In this document: in pieces, positions 8,860 to 17,304 of the stretch
Numbering within the stretch: the first letter of the stretch is position 1
Layout: the number at the start of each line of letters is the position of its first letter
Assembly: GCA_036244855.1 (NCBI GenBank)
Contig: BQKZ01007009.1
Location: 7,122 to 26,327, forward strand
Reading direction: 5' to 3'
DNA from: Temnopleurus reevesii
Taxonomy: Eukaryota > Echinodermata > Echinoidea > Temnopleuroida > Temnopleuridae
Length of the DNA stretch: 19,206 bases
Position numbers and translations under genes: made by a program
Notes under the pieces: model-generated
Told to the model about the DNA's origin: nothing
Database searches by the model: none
What the model saw: the letters and a program-made list of their open reading frames with translations, nothing else

Positions 8860-9073
8860 AAAAAAAAAAAAAAAAGTAGAGTAAGATAAAGTAAGAAAAA
8901 GATAAATGGTAGAGATAGACAAGCCATGATATTGTTGTATCAGAACTAAACAAGAGTTTTAGTTATTTTACGATGATTATATGTTTTCTTTCGAAAAGGG
9001 TCATACGTTATGAGGATTAAACATGTATCACCCTATGATTCCGAGAGAATGCAATGCCAAAGCTGTTTTAACC
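8860..9073 (+). repeat. 216-bp dispersed direct repeat, copy 2
   Basis: Partner of 1-216, beginning with A x16 and ending two bases before the N at 9075. The poly-A start on both copies could be a retroposon tail of an opposite-type neighbour or simply part of the repeat. After the N the sequence no longer matches the continuation of copy 1. Confidence 0.85.
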
Positions 9074-9328
9074 ANCCTGGTACGTGATGTTAATAGGAAT
9101 ACGAATCTTATTTGAGCAGCAGCTGCGAAGACACTGGGGACGTATTTCTCAAAGAGCGGGAATTGGGTAGGTAGGGTTGTATTTTAAAAACAGTGAGTTA
9201 TCTGGGATGCAGAGTTTGGAACCATAGACACAAAATTTACTTTCTAGGGCATATACTTTGAGTCAAGGATTGTCAAGGAAGGGTGCAGTCAATCGCGAAA
9301 GGGTGCAGTGTGCGTCAAAACTTGAGAA

Positions 9329-9690
9329 CGTGCGATATTGCATCATTTTTGTGTACAAACTCAACAAAGAATATATGAAAGGGGGTAACATACCGAAGAG
9401 GGTGTAATATTGTACCGTTTGACAGCCACAAGTGGACAATGTGTTATGTTTTAGGGTCATTATTTTATGTCTTTGAAAGTCGCCATCGTTCATGTATGGG
9501 AGTTTGATACGATCGGATAAGCTAGACCCAAGCAATCCAACCTTCTCAAAGGCCAGGGTTCAAATCCTGAACAGATTTTATTTACAAACCTTTTTTTTTT
9601 ATTTGAAAGTGCAATATTGCACCCGAAAAGGTATTCCCATTGTTGCAGTTGTTTGCACCTTTAAAAAACTGGTGCAATGTTGCTCCTTTA
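9329..9690. repeat. Imperfect inverted repeat with GTGCAATATTGCAC motifs
   Basis: The reverse complement of 9329-9420 resembles 9607-9690: both carry a TRCAATATTRCACCC word, then GGTAT and a C-rich stretch, and end in TGCAAT-like bases. A perfect 14-bp palindrome GTGCAATATTGCAC is at 9609-9622. The centre (9421-9606) includes a B-box-like GGTTCAAATCC at 9557-9567. Probably an old MITE; boundaries are uncertain. The 138-codon frame that overlaps from 9492 has no recognisable features. Upstream 9076-9328 holds nothing I can name. Confidence 0.45.
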
Positions 9691-9837
9691 TTCTTAAGTG
9701 TACACTGTGCGTGATTTTGGTTCATGCGTTTAAATTATGCACGTCCGTACCGATCATGGGTGGCCAACAGCCCATGTGGTTTAAGAAAATAGGGGTAATT
9801 CATTTAGACCACGTACGCACATGCGAATGTCTTTTTA

Positions 9838-9897
9838 CACACCACAAACACAGACACATACACACACGCATACACACACACACGCAACACACACACA
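9838..9897 (+). repeat. (CA)n microsatellite
   Basis: Imperfect CA-rich run. Smaller CA runs follow at 10078-10090 and 10188-10222. Confidence 0.85.
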
Positions 9898-10706
9898 ATG
9901 TAATGTAATGTTTTTTATGCAATGTAATGTTTTTTTATATCGGTCGGCCTCCTATAAGGGCATTCCTTTTTGGCTGCTACCGTCAACCAGTTTTAAAACT
10001 ATTCTACTACATATTTTACTCTGTAAATTTTAGTGTTTTTTATGCTGTTTGTTAAATAAATGGATGAACTGGATGAACACACACACACAATTACACATTT
10101 AGTTTCTACATCCACTTTCTGCAGTCACCAATTCCCTCCTTGATTGCATTATATCTTTCACTAACCTCTCTCTCCTAGACGATCAACACAAACACACGCA
10201 CATACACACAAACACTCACACGCATCACCAGTCTTGCCATCTAAAGTGATATGCATGCATTTTTACAACAGGTCATTGGGTGAACATAGGTTTCATTTTG
10301 TCTATAATCACTATCCGTTTATTCATTGTTCAAAGAGCTCTAATACCAGCACATAAGCTATGTCTGCGGATTCACTATATTGAACATAATGCATAAAAAC
10401 ACGTAAATCCTGCTTAATTGAATAGCAATACGTAGACATTTATTCATTTGGCATCAGAAATGATTTCTACGGACACAGATGTGAAGCATTATAGTATGTG
10501 GTGATGTGCATCCAAAGATATCTATAGATTTCATTACTACCTTGTTATACNGGCACTTATATTACTACTCGGCTAAATATAAGCCACTGGTGTAACTACT
10601 GACAAATGGGGTCGTGGTTCCAAACTTTCGGAAGTAAGTAGAGAATCGAGAGTTTGAATTTTACTTATGACGATAGTTTCCTTTAGTAAGTATCCAAAGA
10701 CCACCA
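9898..10706. other. Unannotated stretch with one N
   Basis: Contains the N at 10551 and a segment (10576-10625) weakly similar to 905-950. No coding signal. Confidence 0.4.
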
Positions 10707-10722
10707 CCCCCCCCCCCCCCCC
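10707..10722 (+). repeat. Poly-C run (16)
   Basis: Sixteen C in a row. A longer run follows at 11018. Confidence 0.9.
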
Positions 10723-11017
10723 AGTTTCGCGTATGAGTGTGACAGCACCATAAGTAGCATAGAAGTAAAAATGATTCAACTGTTCGAAATGAATATAGCT
10801 TTGTTCATGATAACGGAGGATTGAAGACGATATACTTTATTACTTTCCTTTTTCCACGTATGGTGCCTAGCTCGTGTGATTTGGACTCCATTCAAATCTA
10901 GTTTTCATAACCACTTCTCACTCTACTAGAGGCCCACAAAGTGGATTCCAAGTCCACTTTACGTCAAGTGGCTCTGTTACTAGGCGACGGAAAGACAAGC
11001 TGGTCATGTCTTTCCCG

Positions 11018-11048
<31 letters not shown>

Positions 11049-11194
11049 ATTTGACTGCATGAATAACTCTTGCGAGCGCTTCAAGGTCATCTGAAGGTTA
11101 AACAACTTAAGTTCGCTTCACAAATCTCAATCTTTCAAATTACCGTCTGAACTGGCTTCTGGTCACGAAAATTTACTTTGTGTAGTGAATCTCC
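10723..11194. other. Unannotated stretch with a 31-C run and small hairpins
   Basis: A run of 31 C at 11018-11048 may be inexact in length. A hairpin AAAGTGGA/TCCACTTT lies at 10938-10960. The AAGTCCACTTT word recurs near 11207, hinting at old repeat material. No gene is visible. Confidence 0.45.
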
Positions 11195-11274
11195 AAACCA
11201 GTTTGGAAGTCCACTTTCATAACTGCTTGACCCGTTCATAGTAGCCGTGAAACTAGTTTTTGTCAAACTGGTTT
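11195..11274. mobile_element. Possible 80-bp MITE with 11-bp terminal inverted repeats
   Basis: AAACCAGTTTG at 11195-11205 and CAAACTGGTTT at 11264-11274 are perfect inverted copies, with a related AAACTAGTTTTTG inside. It lies directly upstream of the SINE at 11279. The short ends and missing target duplication make this tentative. Confidence 0.4.
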
Positions 11275-11278
11275 CAGT

Positions 11279-11572
11279 GGAGGCGCCGTGGTGTAGTGAT
11301 CATGACTCTCGCCTTTCAAACAGAGGGTAGTAAGTTTGAATCGCCCACCCATTGCGCCAATTTTCTTCAGCAATAAATTCATCAACATTGTGCTGCACTC
11401 AATCCAGGTTAGGTGAATGAGTACCTGGCAGGAATATTCATTCCTTGAAGTGCCAGGTTTGCTAGTGGCTGCCGGGCTAAAGCCAGGGTAATAATATTGC
11501 AAAGCGCCTTGTGCACTGAACAGAGTGGATATGTGCGCTATTTAATTTTTATCTACGAGTATTATTATTAGT
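11279..11572 (+). mobile_element. tRNA-derived SINE, near full length
   Basis: The head starts GGAGGCGCCG. It has an A box TGGTGTAGTGA (11289-11299, one mismatch) and a degraded B box AGTTTGAATCG (11333-11343). A tRNA-unrelated body follows to about 11480. The tail contains AGCGCCTTGTGCAC and GTGCGCTATTTAATTT and ends with ATTATTATTA. The tail resembles the LINE 3' end at 4951-4990, which suggests that a LINE of that type supplied the reverse transcriptase. It is transcribed by RNA polymerase III in principle. The SINE abuts the first unit of the tandem array. The 79-codon minus-strand frame across it is spurious. Confidence 0.85.
11289..11343 (+). promoter_or_regulatory. Internal RNA polymerase III promoter of the SINE
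   Basis: A box at 11289-11299 and B box at 11333-11343, 34 bases between them. The B box has three mismatches to consensus, so activity is doubtful. Confidence 0.5.
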
Positions 11573-11579
11573 AAGTGGT

Positions 11580-12294
11580 TTGACGCCGTAGATCTGAACT
11601 GGGTTTTGGTTAGATGATGTTAGCCGACCTGAAAGGATGGATTTAGAATAATCCCGGCTGTAAAGAGTCCTCAGTCCTGCTTGGCAAAGCAATGAGTGAT
11701 AGCTGAAGACCCTGTCACAGTTTCACAATAAGTAATCTGCGTTTAGTGCCAACGTTTAGGGAGTTCGGCGTAGATCTGAACAAAGTTTTGATGACATGGT
11801 GTAAGCCGACCCGAAAGGGTGGATTTTAGAATAACCCCGGCTGTAAAGAGTCCTCAGTTCTGCTCAAAGCAGTGAGTAAATAGCTAGAGGCCCTTTCACA
11901 GTCACACAAGGAGTAATTTGCGTTTAATGCCAACGTTTAGGGGGCCCTAGTATAGATCTGAACGGAGTCTTGGTTAGCTGGTGTAAGCCGACCTGAAAGG
12001 GTGGATTTTAGAATATTCACCGCTGTAAAGAGTCCTCGGAAAAGCAATGAGTAATTGCTGAAGGCCCTGTCACAGTTTCACAATAAGTAATCTGCATTTA
12101 ATGTCAACATTTAGGGGGATTGGTGTAGATCTGAATGGGGTTTTGGTTAGCTGGTGTAAGCCGTCCTGAAAGGGTGGATTTATGAATAATCCCGGCTGTA
12201 AAGATTCCTCAGTTCTGCTCAAAGCTATGAGTGATAGAGGCCCTGGTCACAGTCACACAAGAAGTCACTTGCGTTAAATGCCAACTTATGGTCA
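11580..12294 (+). repeat. Tandem array, segment 1: four units of about 182 bp
   Basis: TAGATCTGAA starts the alignable part of each unit at 11589, 11771, 11953 and 12126 (spacing 182, 182, 173). Shared landmarks are GTAAGCCGACC-like bases, GAAAGGGTGGATTT, GGCTGTAAAGAGTCCTC, CAAAGC.ATGAGT and a CACAGT..CACAA stretch. Units differ by many substitutions and small indels, so this is an old or non-homogenised satellite. No open frame is conserved across units. Confidence 0.9.
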
Positions 12295-12345
12295 GCGTCT
12301 ATCAAAGTTATAAAAAAATAGATCCCATGGCACAATAATACCAAA

Positions 12346-12411
12346 GTGAGACGTTTGTACAGATGTTCAACGAATTCCAAATGAATTCGGCATTAGCCAA
12401 ACGTCTCTCAC
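12346..12411. repeat. Nested hairpin in the array
   Basis: GTGAGACGTTTG (12346-12357) pairs with CAAACGTCTCTCAC (12398-12411) apart from a 2-base bulge. Inside, CGAATTC pairs with GAATTCG (12371-12389). It may be a small element or an extended unit sequence. Confidence 0.5.
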
Positions 12412-12479
12412 ATGTCGTTTGCATCCAAGGAGTGTATTTTTAATTTGAGATTTCTAAATTTTCTCAATTAGATAGTTCT

Positions 12480-13001
12480 CAGGCAGCGTTTAGTGTCGGC
12501 TTATCGTCTTTCTTCCGTACCTCTGCGTTCACGAAACGAAATCTAAATATTCAGTTACGCTTGGCATACGTTGGTGATGAACGAAAAAGGATGTAACCTT
12601 ACCTTAACGCCTTAAAAAGAAGAATGAATAAATAACCTCCGTTGTAAGGTGTTCCATCACGTGCACAGTGCCAGCTAAGCGTCTCTCCTTCATATTTCTA
12701 CGACACGCACTGCAAAATTCATCGAAGCTTCTTATATTCTTTGGCTCTAAAGGTTTACTTTACCTTCATAAACGATAAACGCAAAAGTGTAACTTTACCT
12801 TAAATCCGTCTTTAAATGATCGGAATAAGGAATAATCTCCGCTTCAAGGAGTTCTCATTCGAGCGTCTTTCCTCCATATTTCTGAAACCTACCTCAAGAA
12901 ACGTACCTAAAAATTAATATGCGCTTGGTATACACTGGTGATAAACGTGAAGGATTTTGATTAAGCTTCATATCAAATGATGAACGCATATTTGTAACTT
13001 T
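12480..13001 (+). repeat. Tandem array, segment 2: diverged units of about 200 bp
   Basis: AATAACCTCCGTTGTAAGG (12631), AATAATCTCCGCTTCAAGG (about 12830) and, after the MITE, AATAATCTCCGCTGTAAGG (about 13436) mark successive units. GCGTCTYTCCTYCATATTTCT and CGCTTGGYATAC..TGGTGAT..ACG also recur. The CCGCTGTAARGAG word matches segment 1, so the two segments look like branches of one satellite lineage. Confidence 0.7.
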
Positions 13002-13406
13002 AAGGCCGACTCACACACCCAGCGTTGGTTTTGATTGAAAACACTTCCTATGGGGTGTTGCTCAAAAGTTGCGATTGATCACAAGTTGCAGTTGATCGGA
13101 ACGTGCCAATCAAAATCATTGTTTCATGCACGTCTTGTTAAATGCGCGTACCGTGCGCGAATGAAAATGCGCGTTACAACTTGCCAAGTTGCAATTGATT
13201 GGCAGTTGATTTTGAGCAACACCCCCCTAGACGCACAAATGCGCAGGTCAACCGGTGGACTGACGTCCAGCGTACACGCCTTTAATAAGCACAAGCTAAA
13301 CATTTGTCCACCGTCTGATGAGCGTATACTGTGCGCTTGGGGAGCGGTTTTCATTATCAAAAAATGGTACGACGCAGGCTAAGAGCGCAATGATGTGAGT
13401 GGGCCT
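13002..13406. mobile_element. MITE family B, copy 2, interrupted by another MITE
   Basis: The left end AAGGCCGACTCACACACCC and right end GTGAGTGGGCCT are inverted, with GACGCAGGCT near the right end as in the other copies. Without the 176-bp insertion at 13051-13226 and its duplicated CTA, the element would be about 226 bp, close to the 252 and 255 bp of the other two. It splits a unit of the tandem array, so it arrived after the array existed. The overlapping frames on both strands (115 and 78 codons) are spurious. Confidence 0.8.
13051..13226. mobile_element. Nested 176-bp MITE with CTA target duplication
   Basis: The left end TGGGGTGTTGCTCAAAA and the right end TTTTGAGCAACACCCC are inverted copies. 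CTA at 13048-13050 and CTA at 13227-13229 flank the element, which fits a 3-bp target duplication. Internally AAGTTGC..TTGATC words occur in both orientations. Transposase superfamilies with 3-bp duplications, such as PIF/Harbinger, are candidates, but assignment from a single copy is weak. Confidence 0.75.
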
Positions 13407-13423
13407 AATACCCACTTTGAGAG

Positions 13424-15381
13424 GGGATGGATAAGGAATAATCTCCGCTGTAAGGAGTACTCAGTCTCGGGCCAAGCAATGATTAATAATGCACATCGCG
13501 AAGTACAGCGCCCATGGGTGAAACGGGAGAAGTGGGATCACAAAAGACTTTGATGACTTGATTCCAGAGATGGAATCTTACACTGCAAAAAAAAAGTAAA
13601 ATATGGTTTCAATTAACACCGTCGTACGCTCAACTGGCAGGTGATTGGAAAGTTTTATGTTAAGGGGCTCAATTCCAAATCTATATAAGTGTGAAATTAC
13701 TGTTGAGATAACACTTGTTATATTTGAAAAAGAAATATTATTCGAATCTGTTTGATTTAGCATGAATGTTTTTGTAGCAGTTTTATGGTATGATATAAAC
13801 ACCAGCTGGTGGTATTTTAACACCAATCGATGTTGTATTAACACCCTGTATTTTGCAAAGCAATGATGAAAAATGCACATCGTTCTGTTAACAAATACAT
13901 CGCCCGTGGGTGAAATGGGAGAGGTCGGATCACAAAAAGATACATCGGGGACTTTATTCCAGAGATAGAAGCTTACACTACAAAAAATAGTTTGAATTCA
14001 ACACCAGTATCTTTCAATTAGTGTTGAGATTACATCAATTATCTTGGAAAAACACAATTAGAATCAGTTTGATTCTGCAAAAGTGTTTCCTCTGGTGTTG
14101 CACAGTTTTCTGGTATAAACATCGTTGTTGATATAAACACCGTTGTTATATTAACACACCTGTAATTTGTAGGGCACTGATTAACAATGCACATTGTGCT
14201 GTCAACATAGATGAGGTTCGTTGCTGCATTTCTTGTATAGTCACATATACACAGCGAGACAATAATGACACCCTGGGTCTAGCAGAGCAATGATTAATAA
14301 TGCACATCGCTCTGTCAACAAGTACATCGCCCGTGGGTGAAACGGGAGAAGTCGGATCACAAAAAGACATCAGAGAATTGATTCTAGTCCAGTTGAGGAC
14401 TCTGTGTTAATACAACCTGCTTCAGCACATACCCTTGGCATGCATTGGCACTATTGCATAAAGAGTTCCGTGGCGCAACTCAGAAATTTAAACGCAAGTC
14501 CTAAATACGCGCTCCTGATTGGTTGGAAATAGAGTTGCGTTAAATTGTCTGAATTGCGTTTAAACACAACTTGTTATGCAATAGTGCCCTTAACACAGAA
14601 AGACTACAGCACTCAATTATCTATGTGAGCAGATTTTGGACAAAGGGATTTCGGACAAAGGAAATGAGAATTCATGGTTAAGTGTTATATTCAACAAGTA
14701 CATCGCCCATGGGTGAAACAGAAGAAGTCAGATCACAAAAACACATCAGGGAACATTGCAAACATTGCTAAAATGGAAAATTACACTAAGAGAACCGTGG
14801 TGTAAATTCGACGCCAGTTCGTTATATCTACATCCCGCAATGTTAGTACAACACCTTTATTTCCATTTGCTGCAATTTAGCACCGAAATGGAATCAAATA
14901 TTTCCATTTTTACACCAATGTGTATTCAAAAGTAACCGACATTGGCGTGGACAAGGATTTGAGAATATGGGTGCCTAGTGTTGACCCCCCCCCCGACCCT
15001 CACCTACTATCAAGCTTTATTGGATCTAGTTCTAACAACTTTTGGCGTTGCATTATAAACACAGATTCGATGTTATATTAACCAGTGGTTTGCAAATAAA
15101 TGATCTATATTGCACTTCGTTCTGTGAAGAGTGGTGATGTTCTAACATATTACTTGTATAGAAAAATAGAAACAGCGAGACAATATTGAAATAACACCGT
15201 TGGTTTTGCAAGACTCTGATTAATAATGCACATCGGTCTGTCAACAAGTACATCGCCCGTGGGTGAAACGGGAGAAGTAGGATCACAAAAAGAAGTCACA
15301 TGGGACTACCATGAACATTGCCAAGCTGGAAAATTACACTGAAAGAACCGTGGTGTTGATTCGACGCCAGTTAGTTATATC
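13424..15381 (+). repeat. Tandem array, segment 3: five units with a conserved core
   Basis: The core (AATAATGCACATCG.., then ACATCGCCCGTGGGTGAAAC, GGGAGAAGTCGGATCACAAA) recurs, with GCCCRTGGG at 13510, 13902, 14329, 14705 and 15255. Spacers share ..TTACACT.., AACACC words and TGATATAAACACC. Cores are visibly better conserved than spacers. The first unit joins smoothly to segment 2 through GCTGTAAGGAGTACTCAG and AAGCAATGATTAATAATG. The spacing varies (392, 427, 376, 550) through insertions and deletions, including the MITE at 14447. Minus-strand frames at 13578, 14146 and 15053 simply read through the core. Confidence 0.85.
14447..14588. mobile_element. MITE family A, 142 bp
   Basis: Perfect 15-bp terminal inverted repeats, GGCACTATTGCATAA and TTATGCAATAGTGCC, with subterminal TTTAAACGCAA / GCGTTTAAAC. 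The ends match the 54-bp palindrome at 3216-3269. It has no coding capacity. It lies in an array spacer. No unambiguous target duplication was found. Confidence 0.85.
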
Positions 15382-15751
15382 TACTCTCTTAATTCCGAAG
15401 ACTTAAATTTTAAGTCTTTGTTGAGACTTAAAATATTTAAATATCTTAAGACTTAATATTAAGTCCATAAGACTTTTTGAAAATAAGCCTTTCATTGTCT
15501 TACAATTTTAAGTCCACGGTGAGTTGTTTCTAATATACATAAATCCAAAAAAAGTTTTAATAATAAATCTAAAAGACTTGTTTTTTAAGTCATAATGGAT
15601 TTGATACATAAAACTTTAACAGTTTTAAATTTTTAAGTCAAAGAAGAGTTTTATTTTAAAACTTAAAGTTGTGTCACTATCTCAAGCCGGCAGTGGATTT
15701 AAAGAATAAATCTTTTGGACTTAAAAATAAATCTTTGGAATTAAGAGAGTA
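15382..15751. mobile_element. 370-bp MITE with TATC target duplication
   Basis: The ends TACTCTCTTAATTCC and GGAATTAAGAGAGTA are perfect inverted copies, and looser pairing extends to about 35 bp. TATC at 15378-15381 and at 15752-15755 flank it. The interior is packed with AAGACTT, TTAAGTC and AAATCTTT words in both orientations, which could be multiple transposase-binding sites. The upstream flank (GACGCCAGTTAGTTATATC) matches the uninterrupted paralogue at 14811-14829. No open frame, so non-autonomous. Confidence 0.85.
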
Positions 15752-16124
15752 TATCGTGGAAAAAATACCTGTGCAACTGCCAAAAAAAAATACGCGCAAA
15801 AAGCAAAACCACGTGGTTTGAAATCACCACCGTCTTAAAATCTTTATTACGGTACTTAAGAAAGAGGACGGAAGGACTGATCAGAACGTTAGCTCTAAGG
15901 TCAGTTCTAGAAGTAGCGTTGTGTTGGTAAATACATTAAGCATTGCCAACATTAGACACGTTAGAATTAGAGGACGTATAATGAGTAGGGCGCCACGAAA
16001 GACTTGGAGTGATGACGTAAAATGCGTCATCACACTAGCGTCGCGATGAGAACCTTATTCCTGGGAAAGACCGTCCTGAAATAACGTTCTCAATCTTAGC
16101 GGCCCGCTAGATTTCCTCGCGCTT

Positions 16125-16272
16125 GGAGGCGTCGTGGTGTAGTGGTCGTGACTCTCGCCTTTCAACCAGAGAGTCGTAGTTTCGATTCCCACCCATGGCG
16201 TCAATTTCCTTCAGCAAGAAATTCATCCACACTGTGCGCTATATAAATTGCATATATTATTATTATTATTAT
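16125..16272 (+). mobile_element. tRNA-derived SINE, internally deleted
   Basis: Head GGAGGCGTCG, A box TGGTGTAGTGG (16135-16145, full match) and B box GTTTCGATTCC (16179-16189, 10 of 11). GACTCTC / GAGAGTC at about 16150-16176 pair around CTTTCAA. Most of the body seen in the 11279 copy is missing: after CAAGAAATTCATCCACACTG it passes straight to GTGCGCTATATAAATTG and (TTA)n. It sits inside the right arm of the foldback element, so it is the younger insertion. Confidence 0.88.
16135..16189 (+). promoter_or_regulatory. Internal RNA polymerase III promoter of the SINE
   Basis: The A box at 16135-16145 fits TRGYNNARNNG fully and the B box at 16179-16189 has one mismatch. This is the best preserved promoter pair of the three SINE heads in the window. 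Confidence 0.65.
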
Positions 16273-16316
16273 AACGTCCTGATCAGCCCTTCCATCCTCT
16301 TGCTTAAGTTCCGTAT

Positions 16317-16535
16317 TGTGCAATTGGTATCGAGGTGGCACCAATTATTATCTTTGAAAAAAAAACAATGCGATCCAATTTGATTAAGGACGGGAGTTTT
16401 TTGTACAGAGGGTGTTTTCTTTTGGTGTTGCACGATATAAACACCGGACAGTTTAAAACATTTTAAACACTCGATGGGTTTTTAGAGTGCAATAAAAGTA
16501 CGAATCGCGCTTTCAACGAAAAATCGCCCTTTGGC
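16317..16535 (+). repeat. Tandem array, last diverged unit
   Basis: CAATTATTATCTTTGAAAA.., CAATTTGATT, TTTTGGTGTTGCAC, GATATAAACACCG and AATCGCGCTTTCAAC..AATCGCCC follow the same order as the unit at 14035-14330 (..CAATTATCTTGGAAAA.., CAGTTTGATT, CTCTGGTGTTGCAC, GATATAAACACCG, CATCGCTCTGTCAAC..CATCGCCC). The two mobile elements at 15382-16316 therefore split the array rather than end it. Confidence 0.65.
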
Positions 16536-16895
16536 AAAAAAAAAAAAAAGGGGGGGGAAGACAAAGGCAAACAAAAGAAAATGGAAACAGATACCTGTTT
16601 CTTGTGATAAAATGCTCTCACATGTATAAGGCACATTTTGCCTTTTATACATGTTATATGAAACATGAAACATGAAAAATATGAAACATGAAACATCATC
16701 TTAAGTTCCGGAAATGTGGCAAACATCTATAGGTATGTTTTGAGAATCATATTGCGTATCTTTGGGATTTTTAAAAAAAGGTTTCTTGTTTCATTGTGTG
16801 TATGTACGAGTTTGTGTGTTTCTTTGTTTGTGTGTGTGTGTGTGCATAGTTGCCTGAACACGTACATGTGTACATGTGTGTATCAGTGTCTATCG
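16536..16895. other. Simple repeats and a small hairpin
   Basis: A x14/G x8 at 16536-16557; a hairpin ACATGTATAAGGC / GCCTTTTATACATGT at 16620-16654 with a 2-base bulge; ATGAAAC repeats at 16661-16697; a GT-rich run at 16798-16885. No gene. Confidence 0.7.
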
Positions 16896-17303
16896 TGACG
16901 AAACTGTTAATTTCAAGAATGTTCATGACGTATTTAATGAAGCCTGCTGTGATCACAATAATCCATATTTAAGGTCATTATATCAATTTGATTTTATCTT
17001 ATTTTATTTCTGCGTTCAAATGAATGTTTTACAATACAATTTACAATACAAACATTTAACATAAATACATAATATAAATACATGGTATATCTTAACATAC
17101 AAATAATAGCAATATAAACAAGAGAAACAAGGTATCAACTTAAGTTGGATAACGTAAGGGAACGCAGGAGATTGTTATATTGTGTAAATAACGAAAAATT
17201 GAATTAATAAAGAATATTGATTCATTTAGAATGAAATAAATAAGAATGTAGGATGAGAATTTTTTTATTAGTATTTAGATGAAATTATTTGCTTTAAATT
17301 ATT
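16896..17303 (+). repeat. Degenerate tandem duplication, unit 1 (interrupted)
   Basis: TGACGAAACTGTT..TCAAGAATGTTCATGACGTA (from 16896) and AAAAATTGAATT.ATAAAGAATATTG (from about 17194) both recur in unit 2 at 17305 and about 17410. In unit 1 they are separated by about 200 extra bases (about 16977-17180), absent from unit 2. The insert contains TACAATACAATTTACAATAC; read on the minus strand it ends AGAAATAAAATAAGATAAAA, which could be a retroposon 3' end. Confidence 0.75.
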
Positions 17304-17304
17304 A

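Larger units (their letters stand above)
15848..16316. mobile_element. Foldback element, copy 2, rearranged and carrying a SINE
   Basis: The left end (15848-15891, TACGGTACTTAAGAAAGAGG..) and right end (16272-16316, ..CTTGCTTAAGTTCCGTA) are inverted with about five or six mismatches over 45 bases, and match copy 1 at 6968. The centre AACGTTCTCAATCTTAGCGG at 16083-16102, with the start of the right arm to 16125, also matches. A SINE (16125-16272) splits the right arm. The inner part of the left arm is replaced by about 190 unrelated bases (15892-16082) containing a hairpin GTGATGACG/CGTCATCAC (16009-16033). Confidence 0.8.

Noticed and set aside
9485..9575. Possible tRNA gene around the B-box-like GGTTCAAATCC
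   Set aside because: No matching A box at the right distance and the T stem pairs at only about three positions.
9492..9908. 138-codon plus-strand open frame, the longest in the window
   Set aside because: It crosses an inverted-repeat relic and ends in a (CA)n run. It has no recognisable domain, and its composition follows the local base bias.
10939..11274. Larger foldback spanning AAGTCCACTTT words on both sides of the poly-C run
   Set aside because: Beyond the 8-11 base words the two sides do not align convincingly in either orientation.
11580..12294. CRISPR-like or gene-family interpretation of the regular repeats
   Set aside because: The repeats are about 180 bp, contiguous and diverged, with no short repeat and unique spacer alternation, in what looks like an animal genome.
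14146..14370. Minus-strand frames that share SPVSPTGDVLVDR-like residues with other array units
   Set aside because: The frames are readings of the tandem-repeat core. Frame and length are not kept between units, so a gene is not supported.
16620..16654. Hairpin as a microRNA precursor
   Set aside because: The stem is only about 13 pairs with a short loop, too small, and it is followed by simple ATGAAAC repeats.
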